Assembly (NCBI GenBank): GCA_021813325.1
Contig: JAKALA010000011.1
Coordinates: 1 to 64,000, forward strand
Reading direction: 5' to 3'
DNA length: 64,000 nucleotides
DNA from: a bacterium
Lineage (GTDB): Bacteria > Verrucomicrobiota > Verrucomicrobiia > Limisphaerales > UBA11358
In this document: piece by piece, positions 1-7,674 of the stretch
How the letters are laid out: the number at the start of each line of letters is the position of its first letter
Numbering within the stretch: the stretch's first letter is position 1
Made by a program: the position numbers and the translations under genes
Notes under the pieces: generated by a model
Database searches by the model: none
What the model was told of the DNA's origin: nothing
Seen by the model: only the letters and a program-made list of their open reading frames with translations

Positions 1-104
1 CCACTGATCCACCGCCGGGCAACATGGTGATCTGGCGCGGTCTATCTCGGCTCAATGATATTCAACTTGGCTTTGCCTTGGCCGCGAAACTTATGGGTAA
101 TTGA
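1..104 (+). CDS. 3' end of a gene, possibly an IS4-type transposase (partial)
   Basis: The window opens inside an open frame (frame 3) that runs to a TGA at 102-104. The last residues read NMVIWRGLSRLNDIQLGF and end LAAKLMGN. The 'WRGLSRLNDI' pattern resembles the C-terminal tail of IS4-like transposases, where a conserved W-R-G-x-x-R-L-x-D stretch follows the DDE core. Only about 33 residues are visible, so the family call is inference from one short motif. The tyrosine recombinase just downstream, on the opposite strand, fits a mobile-element junction. It could instead be the end of an unrelated gene. Confidence 0.4.
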   Translation, partial: TDPPPGNMVIWRGLSRLNDIQLGFALAAKLMGN

Positions 105-349
105 AAGCTACGCGTGACGCTTACGTAAATCCCTGTTTTGCATCAATTGTAATGCCATACAAAATAGCCGCTCAAAAAAGCCCACTTGGATCGACACTCC
201 AGTGGCCTTTTCGCTGGGCGAAAAGACGTGCGCTAGCGAACTGGCCAGCGTGAGGTGCGAGCCGCACGGGCAATGAATGACGGATTCCAAAGGGCCTTGC
301 TCTTTGGCGCGGGGTTTGGGGACGACGCCAGTCCCCAACAACGACAAAA
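105..349. other. Hairpin-rich intergenic stretch, no convincing gene
   Basis: No open frame here looks like a protein family. The stretch holds several perfect or near-perfect inverted repeats: CTTTTCGC/GCGAAAAG with a 3-nt loop (207-225), TTGGGGAC/GTCCCCAA with a 7-nt loop (316-338), GTGCG/CGCAC (255-267) and the small palindromes CGCTAGCG and CTGGCCAG around 231-248. This density of short stems next to an integrase could mark an element end, an attachment region or a structured RNA. The sequence does not decide between these. Confidence 0.35.
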
Positions 350-387
350 AGCGGTTGAGTCGTGAGGCTCAACCGCTGAATTTTTTT
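350..387. terminator. Bidirectional rho-independent terminator
   Basis: A 10-bp stem AGCGGTTGAG/CTCAACCGCT (350-359 and 368-377) can be extended by a T.G and a C-G pair to a GTGA tetraloop. It is flanked by T7 on the plus-strand 3' side and by A5 on the 5' side, so it can stop transcription both ways. It lies immediately after the stop codon of the recombinase on the minus strand and most likely terminates that gene. Confidence 0.75.
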
Positions 388-1411
388 AGGCCCCTACGAC
401 TAGCGGCAAGGGGACCGCATTTTTCTCGTAATCCTCCAGCGAGGGCGCAATGATAACCGCCTTTTTGGCATAGGCGCGGTGAATCGCCTTGCTATTGTGG
501 CCCAGTGCCGCCTGTGCAAAGCGCTCGGGCATTCCCACCATTTTAGCTCTCTCTGCCCATGCGTATCTATAACAATGCAAGGTGATGCCCTGCACGCCTG
601 CTTTGTGGCAACGGCGGCGGAACCGGCTGGCCCGGTCATTGGCGGTGAATTGGGAAAGGTGCGGAAACAAGACCCCGCAGGTCGGCAACTGGTGCAACAC
701 CCTTTCCAAGGCCGTGCTGACGGTGAATTGCGCCAGCGAGCCGGTCTTTTGCCGGAAATAAGAGATCGTGCGCGTCGGCCAGTCAATGTCTTCCGCCTTG
801 AAGTTCGCCGCGTCACTTTGCGCCGCGCCCGTTTCCCAAAGCAATTCCAGAAACAGTTTCCACTCGGCTTGCTTTTCCTTCGCCAGAATGGCTTCGTGTT
901 CGTCCCGCGTGATACCGCGCCGGTCTTTGGGTTCGTATTTCGGCCAGAGATACGGGGCGACGATGGGAACGGCAATCCAGCCCAAGTTCAAGGCGAAGTT
1001 GGGCAGGCGTTTCAAAAACTCGTTTATGGCCACTTTGCCGAGCTTGAACACCGCCAAGAAATCATCGGCGGTGGTTTCCATCAACCGTTTGTGTCTTAGA
1101 CCGTCAAAGGAAGGCGACTTGAATACGCTGGCGTAACGCTCGCGGCTGCTGTCCTTGCCGCGGGCTTGCATCTGTTCCATAACGACCTGCCAGGTGCGTT
1201 CCACATAGGCGGGGTCGCTGGCGGTTAGGTAGGCGCGGGCCAGATGGAGGTTGAGCACCGGCTGGCGCTGCGCCTCGTTCTTGGCGTTGAGCAGGCTGCG
1301 GGCCTCGGCTTCGTCCTTGGTGCGCAGGCTGGTTTGTTTGCCGGTGGCGGTGTCTTGGATGTAATAGACATCACCGCGCCGGAATAAGGTGTATTTCGTT
1401 TTCATATGCAT
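386..1411 (-). CDS. Tyrosine recombinase / phage-type integrase with a non-canonical active site
   Basis: A protein of 341 residues with the layout of site-specific tyrosine recombinases: an N-terminal SAM-like core-binding region (about 60-150) and a C-terminal catalytic domain (about 165-330). Visible catalytic elements are H279 and R282 in LHCYRYAWA, H305 in LGHNS and the nucleophile candidate Y314 in IHRAYAKKA. The first catalytic arginine, normally in a TGxR motif, is absent: the equivalent segment reads TGAAQSD (194-200), with Ala where Arg is expected. Either this is a divergent subfamily or the enzyme is impaired. A second in-frame ATG (M3) could be the true start. Downstream is a strong terminator; hemA lies upstream on the same strand. 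Role: strand exchange at an unknown att site. Confidence 0.8.
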   Translation of the reverse strand: MHMKTKYTLFRRGDVYYIQDTATGKQTSLRTKDEAEARSLLNAKNEAQRQPVLNLHLARAYLTASDPAYVERTWQVVMEQMQARGKDSSRERYASVFKSPSFDGLRHKRLMETTADDFLAVFKLGKVAINEFLKRLPNFALNLGWIAVPIVAPYLWPKYEPKDRRGITRDEHEAILAKEKQAEWKLFLELLWETGAAQSDAANFKAEDIDWPTRTISYFRQKTGSLAQFTVSTALERVLHQLPTCGVLFPHLSQFTANDRASRFRRRCHKAGVQGITLHCYRYAWAERAKMVGMPERFAQAALGHNSKAIHRAYAKKAVIIAPSLEDYEKNAVPLPLVVGA

Positions 1412-1632
1412 GGTTCTGAATCATGCACAGACTGTCGGACAATCCGTTAGGGAGTTGTGGGCGAGTTTCAGCGGGATAGTGGCCGACTTGTGGCGGATGG
1501 CGGTTCCATCTGCCGCCGGGCTGGCAGTTCCACTGACAGTGGCCGTCCATCGGCTCAAGAAACCCTGTGTTTATGCGGAGTTTGTTAACTTGAACACAGA
1601 TGAACACAGTTGATGCCGATGAAAAGAAAACA
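1412..1632. other. Spacer between hemA and the recombinase gene
   Basis: About 220 bp with no recognisable gene. A short direct repeat of GAACACAG occurs near 1591-1608. A promoter for the recombinase should lie here on the minus strand, but I could not assign one. Confidence 0.3.
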
Positions 1633-2667
1633 TCAGGGTCTGCCGGCCATGGCGAATTTGTTGGCCTCCAGCAAGGCGGCGACTTTTTCCGCGATGATGG
1701 CATTGCAGCGATCCAGTTCCTCGTGGCGCAGCTTCAAATATTCGTCGGCGATGGCTTTCAAGTCGTCCACGTTGTAGAGATAAACATGGTCCAGTTTGCT
1801 GACATCCGGCGCGATGTCGCGCGGCACGGCGATGTCGATGAGCAGCAGCGGCCGATGTTTACGGCGGCGCATGAGCGGCTCCAGCGTTGCCCGATCCAAA
1901 ATATGGTGCGGCGCCGAAGTGCTGCTGACGGCGATGTCAATCTTCTCAAATTCGTCCGGCCATTGCTCAAACGGAACGGAACGTCCGCCCAATTCAGCCG
2001 CCAGGGCGGCGGCGCGTTCGGGCGAACGGTTGGTGACCACGACGCCGCAGGCGCCGCGCGAGAGCAGGGCGCGGGCGGTTTTTTCGCTGGTTTCGCCGGC
2101 GCCAATGACGAGGACTTCGTGTTCGGCCAGCGAAGCGAAAATTTTTTCGGCCAGTTCCACGGCGGCAGACATGACGGAAACGCTGCCGCGCTGAATGTTG
2201 GTGGCGGTGCGAATGTGCTTGGCCACGTTGAAGGCGCGTTGAAACGCCTTGTTTAACCGGGCGCCGGTCTGCTTGTGGGTGAAGGCCAGATCGTATGCCT
2301 GTTTGAGCTGGCCGAAAATTTCCGTTTCACCGATCACCATGGAGTCGAGTCCGCTGGCAACCTTGAAGAGGTGATGCAGGCTTTCCGGTTCGGCGAAGGT
2401 ATAAAGCTCATCGCCCAGCGCGCCGTCATAGGCGTGGTGATTGATGAGAAACTGGCGCATTTTGGCGAACGCTTCTGCCGGTGCCAGCGGAGTGACGGCG
2501 TAGATTTCCACGCGGTTACAGGTGGAGAGCACCACGCCTTCGGTGGTCAATCCCGCCGACCGCATTGCTTCCAAAGCGTTCGGGATTTTATCGCTGCTGA
2601 AAGCGAAACGTTCCCGCAGTTCCACGGGCGCTGAACGATGGCTCAAACCAATGACAATGACGCTCAT
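1633..2667 (-). CDS. hemA: Glutamyl-tRNA reductase (short form)
   Basis: Reduces glutamyl-tRNA(Glu) to glutamate-1-semialdehyde, the first step of C5-pathway tetrapyrrole synthesis in the cytoplasm. The catalytic nucleophile is Cys50 in LSTCNRVEIYA. GETEIFGQ lies near residue 117, and the NADPH-binding glycine motif GAGETSEKTA near 190. The protein ends at 344 residues, whereas classical HemA has about 420, so most of the C-terminal dimerisation helix domain is missing. The frame ends cleanly, and shorter HemA proteins may be usual in this lineage, but the missing tail faces the neighbouring recombinase, so truncation by integration should be considered. The next gene upstream encodes a HemX/CcsA-like membrane protein, a common partner. 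Confidence 0.93.
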   Translation of the reverse strand: MSVIVIGLSHRSAPVELRERFAFSSDKIPNALEAMRSAGLTTEGVVLSTCNRVEIYAVTPLAPAEAFAKMRQFLINHHAYDGALGDELYTFAEPESLHHLFKVASGLDSMVIGETEIFGQLKQAYDLAFTHKQTGARLNKAFQRAFNVAKHIRTATNIQRGSVSVMSAAVELAEKIFASLAEHEVLVIGAGETSEKTARALLSRGACGVVVTNRSPERAAALAAELGGRSVPFEQWPDEFEKIDIAVSSTSAPHHILDRATLEPLMRRRKHRPLLLIDIAVPRDIAPDVSKLDHVYLYNVDDLKAIADEYLKLRHEELDRCNAIIAEKVAALLEANKFAMAGRP

Positions 2668-2774
2668 CTGTTTAATTCAGTGGATTCAGAAACGGCTTTA
2701 AATCAAAGGCCGCGTGCTGGCGGGACATTCATCACGGCGCCGAGCGGTTTTCATTCTGAATGCGATTGGCCTTC

Positions 2775-3596
2775 TCATTGTTGATGCATGGCTGAAAACA
2801 GGTTGGTGATCCAGAACGTCAGCAGTAAAAATGCGAATAATATGATGACGCCGATGGCGAAGCGGCGGCTGGCACGGCCAAAGAATTTGTAGGCGACGAG
2901 CGATTCGAGATAGGCAAACCAAAGCAACGCCGACCAGACGACTTTGGGGTCGTTGAAATAATTGTCGCCGGCCGGGCGCGGCAATTGTGAGCCGGCGATC
3001 AATCCAATCGTGAGCAACGAAAAGCCGACCAGCACCAACCGGAACGTGACGAATTCCAGTCGTTGAATGGAGGGCAGCAGGGAGAGCAGCGCGCGCAATT
3101 TGTGCGCTTTCAAGTCATGGCGTTGCATCAAAAACATGCCTGCCGCCACGGCCGCCAAGCCGAAGGCTCCGTAAGATTGCAGAATGGTGGCCGCGTGCAG
3201 ACTGCGCACCGCCCCGGAAAACTCCGGTTTCGGCCCGAGCGGCGGGTCGAGCGCTGGCATCAAGGCGAAAACGCCGATGGTAAACAGAACCGGCGCGGTG
3301 AACGCGCTCAAGAATTTCAGCCGGGGCAACAGGGAATAGACCAGGCTGGCCAGTCCCAGCGCCCAGAGCAGAAAGGTGGTGGCTTCGTAGAGGTTGTTGA
3401 CCGGACAACTGTGCAACGTCAGGCCGCGTTTGGTCATGGCCAGCGTGTGAATGGCCACGCCGCCGGCCAGCAGACAGTAGTTCAGCCATTCATCGCGCCG
3501 AAAGCCTTTGCGCCACAGGAAAACAGAATAAACGGTGCTCAATCCGTAAATGAGCACCGCGAGCAAAAAACAATGCCGGTCAGTGAACCAAGCCAT
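2775..3596 (-). CDS. HemX/CcsA-like cytochrome c assembly membrane protein
   Basis: A 273-residue integral membrane protein with roughly eight hydrophobic segments. It belongs to the CcsA/CcmC/HemX cytochrome-assembly superfamily, whose members handle haem at the membrane or modulate HemA levels. The segment CPVNNLYEATTFLLW (near 64-78) matches the family's conserved loop, and further histidines near membrane ends (for example in SLHAATILQSYG) could ligate haem. It lies 107 bp upstream of hemA on the same strand, the classical hemX-hemA order, and downstream of two SPFH genes. Whether it acts in cytochrome c maturation or in HemA control cannot be told from sequence. Confidence 0.85.
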   Translation of the reverse strand: MAWFTDRHCFLLAVLIYGLSTVYSVFLWRKGFRRDEWLNYCLLAGGVAIHTLAMTKRGLTLHSCPVNNLYEATTFLLWALGLASLVYSLLPRLKFLSAFTAPVLFTIGVFALMPALDPPLGPKPEFSGAVRSLHAATILQSYGAFGLAAVAAGMFLMQRHDLKAHKLRALLSLLPSIQRLEFVTFRLVLVGFSLLTIGLIAGSQLPRPAGDNYFNDPKVVWSALLWFAYLESLVAYKFFGRASRRFAIGVIILFAFLLLTFWITNLFSAMHQQ

Positions 3597-3688
3597 GACA
3601 ACAGGTTAAAGCCGATATTAGCCGGTGCAAGCGGCAAGTTGTCGCACGGTTTGTTGGCTGGGGTGTTTCTGTAGCCTGATCCGCGCCT

Positions 3689-4585
3689 TTATTGGTTTTC
3701 GGTTCGGCCGGCAACAAGGGCGGAGAGCAGTTCATTGTTTCTGGGAATGATGGTGATGCGGCCTTTGCCAGCCAGCAGATTTTGGATTTCCAGAACATTG
3801 AACAGCGCCTGTGCGACTTCCTGGTCTTTGGAGATTTCCTGCAACGCGGCGCCAACAATGCGCGGGCGCATGGCACCGGCCTTGGCAAATTCGATGGCGG
3901 CCTGGCGTTCCGCGGTGCTGGTGATGATGCTTACTTGATTGGCACCGGCCTGCTTGATGGCGGCGGTGACCTGGCGCAGACGGTTGACGACTTTTTCCTC
4001 AATCTGCCGGATCATGTTCGAGTCGCGAAAATGCACTTTGCGAATGTAAACGGAACCCAGCTTGTAGCCCCATTCGCTGGATTGGGGCGAAACTTCCTCG
4101 CGCACGGTCTGGCTCATGGCGTGGCGGTTTTCCAGCATGCTGTCCAGCGGCATGTTGCTCAGGCAGCGGACGGTGGAATTGCTGACATTGGCACTGAGCG
4201 AACCGCGCGGGTCGGCATTCTTGAAGAGATAGGCGACCGGGTCGCTGATGACCATTTCATACCAGATGCCGATGCCCATGGGGGCGCCTTCCTCGGAATT
4301 CACGGGCTGGCTGCGCAGATATTCCTGATCCAGTCGCAGATCCATTTCGTAGCATTTGCCCAAGAGGTGAACGATAAACGCGGGCATGCCCAGTTTGGCG
4401 GGCAGAAAATGCAGGCCGGGTTCGTCCAGAGTGGCCAGGACTTTGCCGAACAAGACGTAAACTTTGCACCGGCCTTCATTCACGATGGTGAAAACGCCGC
4501 ACAGACGAATCAATCTCAGCAGCAGCGGGACGAGGCTTGAAAAGCCGATGAACGATCCGATGAATGCGATGAGGAAAAATTTCAT
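3689..4585 (-). CDS. SPFH/Band 7 membrane protein (HflC-like partner)
   Basis: A 298-residue protein with an N-terminal membrane anchor (about 5-32), an SPFH/Band 7 domain (about 33-210) and a C-terminal helical stretch rich in Ala, Glu and Gln containing STAERQAAIEFAKAGA. Such proteins oligomerise at the inner membrane and scaffold proteases or organise lipid domains, as HflK/HflC do with FtsH. Its start overlaps the stop of the upstream SPFH gene by 4 bp (ATGA), so the two are translationally coupled and probably form a hetero-oligomer. No protease gene is adjacent. Confidence 0.85.
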   Translation of the reverse strand: MKFFLIAFIGSFIGFSSLVPLLLRLIRLCGVFTIVNEGRCKVYVLFGKVLATLDEPGLHFLPAKLGMPAFIVHLLGKCYEMDLRLDQEYLRSQPVNSEEGAPMGIGIWYEMVISDPVAYLFKNADPRGSLSANVSNSTVRCLSNMPLDSMLENRHAMSQTVREEVSPQSSEWGYKLGSVYIRKVHFRDSNMIRQIEEKVVNRLRQVTAAIKQAGANQVSIITSTAERQAAIEFAKAGAMRPRIVGAALQEISKDQEVAQALFNVLEIQNLLAGKGRITIIPRNNELLSALVAGRTENQ

Positions 4586-5559
4586 TTGGCCTCCAAAATC
4601 ACTTGTTCAGCACGCGTATAAAGTGAAAGCCGGACATTGCGTTGATAGGCTTCCAGAGCACCGTCGCCCGCCTTTTTGAGATCCGCGAGCTGGGTGGTCA
4701 TTTGTCGGAGCGGTTCCACTTCGGCCTGCGCTTTGAGGGTTTCAATTTCAACGGCGCGTTTGGACTGTTCGATTTTCTGGTCGGCCGTGGCTTGCGCCAG
4801 GCTGATGTCGGAAGAAACCTGGTTGTGCGCGGTATTGATGGCGGCAAGCGCCGATTCAACTTCCGGGGGCGGATCGATGCCCGTGATCAACGACGCGTCC
4901 AGCACCATGCCGTAGCGCGCGGCGGAGGAGGCGCATTCGCGATCCATGTGCTCGTTGATGTCGCGCAGGTTTTTGCGAAGGTCGTTGATGGAAATGCCGG
5001 ACACAATGCTGGCTTCAGGATCGGCGCTTTTGGCTTTGGGCGCTTCAAAGTTGGCGATGCGCTCGCGCAGAACGGAAACAAAATAGCCCATGACATGGCT
5101 GATCGGACGTTTTACTCCAAACAGGTAGGCATAGAGGTTGCGCTCGGAAACGCGATAGCGGATTTGCCCGGACAGGCCGGTGTTCAATTGATCTTTGGTG
5201 ACGGCCTCCAGGATTTGCCCGTCGCTGTTGGCCGAGGGCGAATCCGGATCGAACGCCATGTTCAACGTCTGCGTGGCGATGGAGACCTTGTAAACTTTTT
5301 CCCACGGCCATTTGAAGTAGGGTCCGCCCGGCGGAATGACGCGCACCTGTGGATATTTGTAGCGGAGTTTTTCGTCGTCGTTGAGCGATTGCGAGATCGG
5401 ATCATCCAAGGTTGTGGCGTCGGGCACCCGATCGGCACGTCCGAAAATGGTTTTCACGGCGCGTTCATTTTGATCCACCGTGTAGAGGCCGCCGATAAGG
5501 TAACGGGACAAGAACCAAACCACAAAGCCAAGAACCAGGCCCAGAAAGATGGTCGTCAT
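4582..5559 (-). CDS. SPFH/Band 7 membrane protein (HflK-like partner)
   Basis: A 325-residue protein with one N-terminal membrane helix (about 3-25), then an SPFH domain beginning YTVDQNERAVKTIFG, the usual entry motif of HflK/stomatin-like proteins. A long C-terminal coiled-coil region (about 235-320) contains AQATADQKIEQSKRAVEIE and QAEVEPLRQM. It is first in a coupled pair with the SPFH gene that overlaps it by 4 bp. The HflK-like label rests on order and length; neither protein can be assigned to a specific orthologue. Confidence 0.85.
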   Translation of the reverse strand: MTTIFLGLVLGFVVWFLSRYLIGGLYTVDQNERAVKTIFGRADRVPDATTLDDPISQSLNDDEKLRYKYPQVRVIPPGGPYFKWPWEKVYKVSIATQTLNMAFDPDSPSANSDGQILEAVTKDQLNTGLSGQIRYRVSERNLYAYLFGVKRPISHVMGYFVSVLRERIANFEAPKAKSADPEASIVSGISINDLRKNLRDINEHMDRECASSAARYGMVLDASLITGIDPPPEVESALAAINTAHNQVSSDISLAQATADQKIEQSKRAVEIETLKAQAEVEPLRQMTTQLADLKKAGDGALEAYQRNVRLSLYTRAEQVILEAK

Positions 5560-5654
5560 GGCGTCACCTTAAACCCGCGACCCGGCAAGTCGAGCAATTT
5601 TTAGGTGACAAATGATTGCGGACCATGCACTCCTCCGCGCACGTCATGGTCAGC

Positions 5655-6392
5655 CTAAACCCGCGTCAAAGCGCCGTCAGCATTCATTTTGACGACGAGG
5701 TTAAAAACGTCACGCTGCGAACAAAAGGCCACGTCAGCCTGGAGGTCAGGAATGTCCAGCAGCCGCTGTCCGTTGCATGAACTGGCGATGCTCGACGGGA
5801 GATCCGCTTTCAATCGCAAAAAAGTTTGCCGGGCGATTTCAGTGGCATCGGTCAATTCATCCGCGAGCAGATCCGCCAGCGCTCCGGCGGCCAGCACATC
5901 TTCCAGCGCCGTGGTTTCACCCGTGCCCGCGCAGATGAGCAGAAGTTCCTCTGGTTGCATCTTGGTCAGGAATTTTGCCGTTGTGGAAAGATTCAAAAAG
6001 GAAGCGGCCAGGACGAGCTGCGCATGCCGGCAAGCGCGCAAGGCGCGGGTGCCATTGGTGGTGGTGCTGACAATGGTTTTTCCCCGAACTTTGGGTGGCG
6101 CAAATTCCCGGGGCGAATTGCCGAAGTCAAAATTTGTGCCGCCGGATTGTTCGGCGAGGATACGGCGTCCGTTCCGTTCGCCTGCGAGCAGGAATTCCGG
6201 GTGGTTTTGGCGGAGCGCCAGGGCTTCTTCAATTTCGCTCACGGGCAGGACGGCTTGAGCTCCATTTTGCAGGGCGGTGATGAAGGTGCTGGTGGCGCGA
6301 AGGATGTCAAAAACCACGCAGACGGTTTCACCGAGATCACGGTTGGCCAGCGCCGGCAGTTCGGCGGGATTTAACAAGGTGGAAATTTTCAT
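5655..6392 (-). CDS. 2-phosphosulfolactate phosphatase family protein (ComB-like)
   Basis: About 245 residues from the chosen ATG (MKISTLL). A longer frame exists from a TTG at 6482, but its first 30 residues do not look like the family. Recognisable ComB features are CVVFDILRATSTFITAL near the start, LLAGERNG, IVSTTTNGTRAL and ICAGTGETTALEDVLAAGAL. The family hydrolyses 2-phospho-3-sulfolactate, a step of coenzyme M synthesis in methanogens, but is widespread in bacteria where its substrate is often unknown. No other sulfolactate genes are nearby, so the physiological role is open. The TTG-extended form cannot be excluded. Confidence 0.88.
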   Translation of the reverse strand: MKISTLLNPAELPALANRDLGETVCVVFDILRATSTFITALQNGAQAVLPVSEIEEALALRQNHPEFLLAGERNGRRILAEQSGGTNFDFGNSPREFAPPKVRGKTIVSTTTNGTRALRACRHAQLVLAASFLNLSTTAKFLTKMQPEELLLICAGTGETTALEDVLAAGALADLLADELTDATEIARQTFLRLKADLPSSIASSCNGQRLLDIPDLQADVAFCSQRDVFNLVVKMNADGALTRV

Positions 6393-6500
6393 CTGGCGAA
6401 CCGCCTTATTTTGCCGGTCGTATTTTATACCGCGAGGCGGACACATCCGTTCAAAATCGGTGTCCGCCTTGATTTGCGCCAATCGGCTGTGGCCCGAAAA

Positions 6501-7076
6501 CTAAATTCGCTCCCGGGAGTTGGAGTATTTCGCGCGGATTTTGGAAACGCCAATCAGCATGCAAGCCGCGCTGGCAAAAAGGGCAAGGCTGCTGGGTTCG
6601 GGAACCCCGTTGAGGCTGGCGCCATCGCCGGCTATGGTCAGCGTATAGGTTCCAAGTTGCGCTCCGTTTTCCACATAATTATACGTGGTCATTGCGAGTT
6701 GGTAAGTGGCCGCCGACGGCAATTGAAAGGACGGCACAACAATAGAAGTCCCGGCGGTGCTGCTGAAGGCGACACGATAAGCCGAGGCGTATAAATCCAC
6801 CGGTGATTCCCAATTGGAAGTTGGCAAATGGATGCCACTCCACAGTTCAATCATGGGGGCCAGTTGCGCGGCGGGCGTGGCGGAAATATTGACGGTAATG
6901 GGATTTCCCGTCGGATTGCTGACGTTGTAAATGTCGTAATAAAAATGATTGCCGGAGCTGTCGGTCCCCAAGAACGAGGACGTGGTCAGATCGCCGTTAA
7001 CAACGATGGGGCTGGCTTGAGCAGGCAGGATCAACAGGGCTTGCGCCAGAAACAGTAGGCAGAGATGCTTTTTCAT
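6501..7076 (-). CDS. Secreted PEP-CTERM sorting-domain protein
   Basis: A 191-residue exported protein. It starts with a signal peptide (MKKHLCLLFLAQALLILPAQA) and ends with a PEP-CTERM signal: VPEPSSLALFASAA at about 158-171, then a hydrophobic helix and a basic tail. In known systems the exosortase (EpsH/XrtA-type) recognises this tail and attaches or releases the protein at the surface, often with exopolysaccharide. The central part is a beta-rich domain of about 130 residues with no family I recognise. No exosortase gene is in the window. Confidence 0.85.
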   Translation of the reverse strand: MKKHLCLLFLAQALLILPAQASPIVVNGDLTTSSFLGTDSSGNHFYYDIYNVSNPTGNPITVNISATPAAQLAPMIELWSGIHLPTSNWESPVDLYASAYRVAFSSTAGTSIVVPSFQLPSAATYQLAMTTYNYVENGAQLGTYTLTIAGDGASLNGVPEPSSLALFASAACMLIGVSKIRAKYSNSRERI

Positions 7077-7429
7077 AGCGTGATAATTCTGAACCTTGAG
7101 CCGACAAAACGGGATTTATTTCAGAGCAGTTCGGTTTATTGTCTCTAATTTGCAACGACTTTTCTACATTGTGCCCATCTGGTCAAGATTATACGGACGC
7201 CAGGGCGCAGCCACGCGGTTCAATGGGCAGAATCTACCCATCGGGCGAATCATGCCTAAACCGGCGCGGTGACGGTCGGGTTCCCACCCATTCCCATCAC
7301 GGGTCCGTTTCATTGCGAATGTTGGTTTTGGGCCGGCGGATTGGCGGCGTGCATTTCTGCATTGCGGGCAACTGGACTTTTGGTATGTTAACCGCTCGTT
7401 TTTTAACGCAAATACACGAATCAATATTT
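7077..7429. other. Intergenic region upstream of the small basic protein
   Basis: About 350 bp between divergent genes. I find no gene with family support. It contains a near-perfect 19-bp palindrome at 7223-7241 (listed separately) and GC-rich stretches with weak stems. Promoters for both divergent genes should lie here, but no confident -35/-10 pair was seen. Confidence 0.4.
7223..7241. promoter_or_regulatory. 19-bp near-perfect palindrome
   Basis: The arms are ATGGGCAGA and TCTACCCAT around a single central A, with one mismatch in nine positions. The loop is too short for an RNA hairpin, so a dimeric protein-binding site is the more natural reading. It lies between divergent genes, about 190 bp before the small basic protein. 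Confidence 0.3.
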
Positions 7430-7585
7430 ATGTCACAGCATCCTAGTCTCCGCGGCGTATCGACCTTGGGCGGCAAACGCAATGTTCTCAAGCGGTTCGA
7501 GCGCACGGCGCTCCTCGAAAAACGGGGCCAGCGCAAGCCCGGTGAAAAGATCACGGGCCTCCGTAAGACCAAGCCCGAAGCCTGA
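7430..7585 (+). CDS. Small basic protein of the Verrucomicrobia/Chlamydiae family
   Basis: A 51-residue, strongly basic protein beginning MSQHPSLRGVSTLGGKRNVL, with a KRFERTALLEKRG core and a GLRKTKPEA end. It matches the TIGR04137-type small basic protein that I know from Verrucomicrobia, Planctomycetes and Chlamydiae genomes, whose function is unknown and whose charge suggests RNA or ribosome binding. A longer in-frame extension back to 7139 is not conserved-looking and was rejected. It sits 90 bp upstream of a 23S/16S pseudouridine synthase gene, consistent with a ribosome-linked role. A useful lineage marker. Confidence 0.85.
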   Translation: MSQHPSLRGVSTLGGKRNVLKRFERTALLEKRGQRKPGEKITGLRKTKPEA

Positions 7586-7674
7586 TTTTACTTCCGATTT
7601 TGCGTCGGTGATTTGCGATTGACGGCGCTCCGTTCGCTTGCCATCGCCAGGGCCGACCGCAATCGCAAATCAAC

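Noticed and set aside
108-372. Two overlapping minus-strand frames of 79 and 66 residues downstream of the integrase
   Set aside because: They lie beyond a strong terminator, overlap several hairpins and show no family resemblance.
105-387. Integron attC site or tRNA-based attachment site
   Set aside because: The hairpins lack the paired conserved boxes of attC, and no tRNA-like cloverleaf was found.
1389-1613. A 74-residue plus-strand frame in the hemA-integrase spacer
   Set aside because: No homology-like features; overlaps the start of the integrase gene on the other strand.
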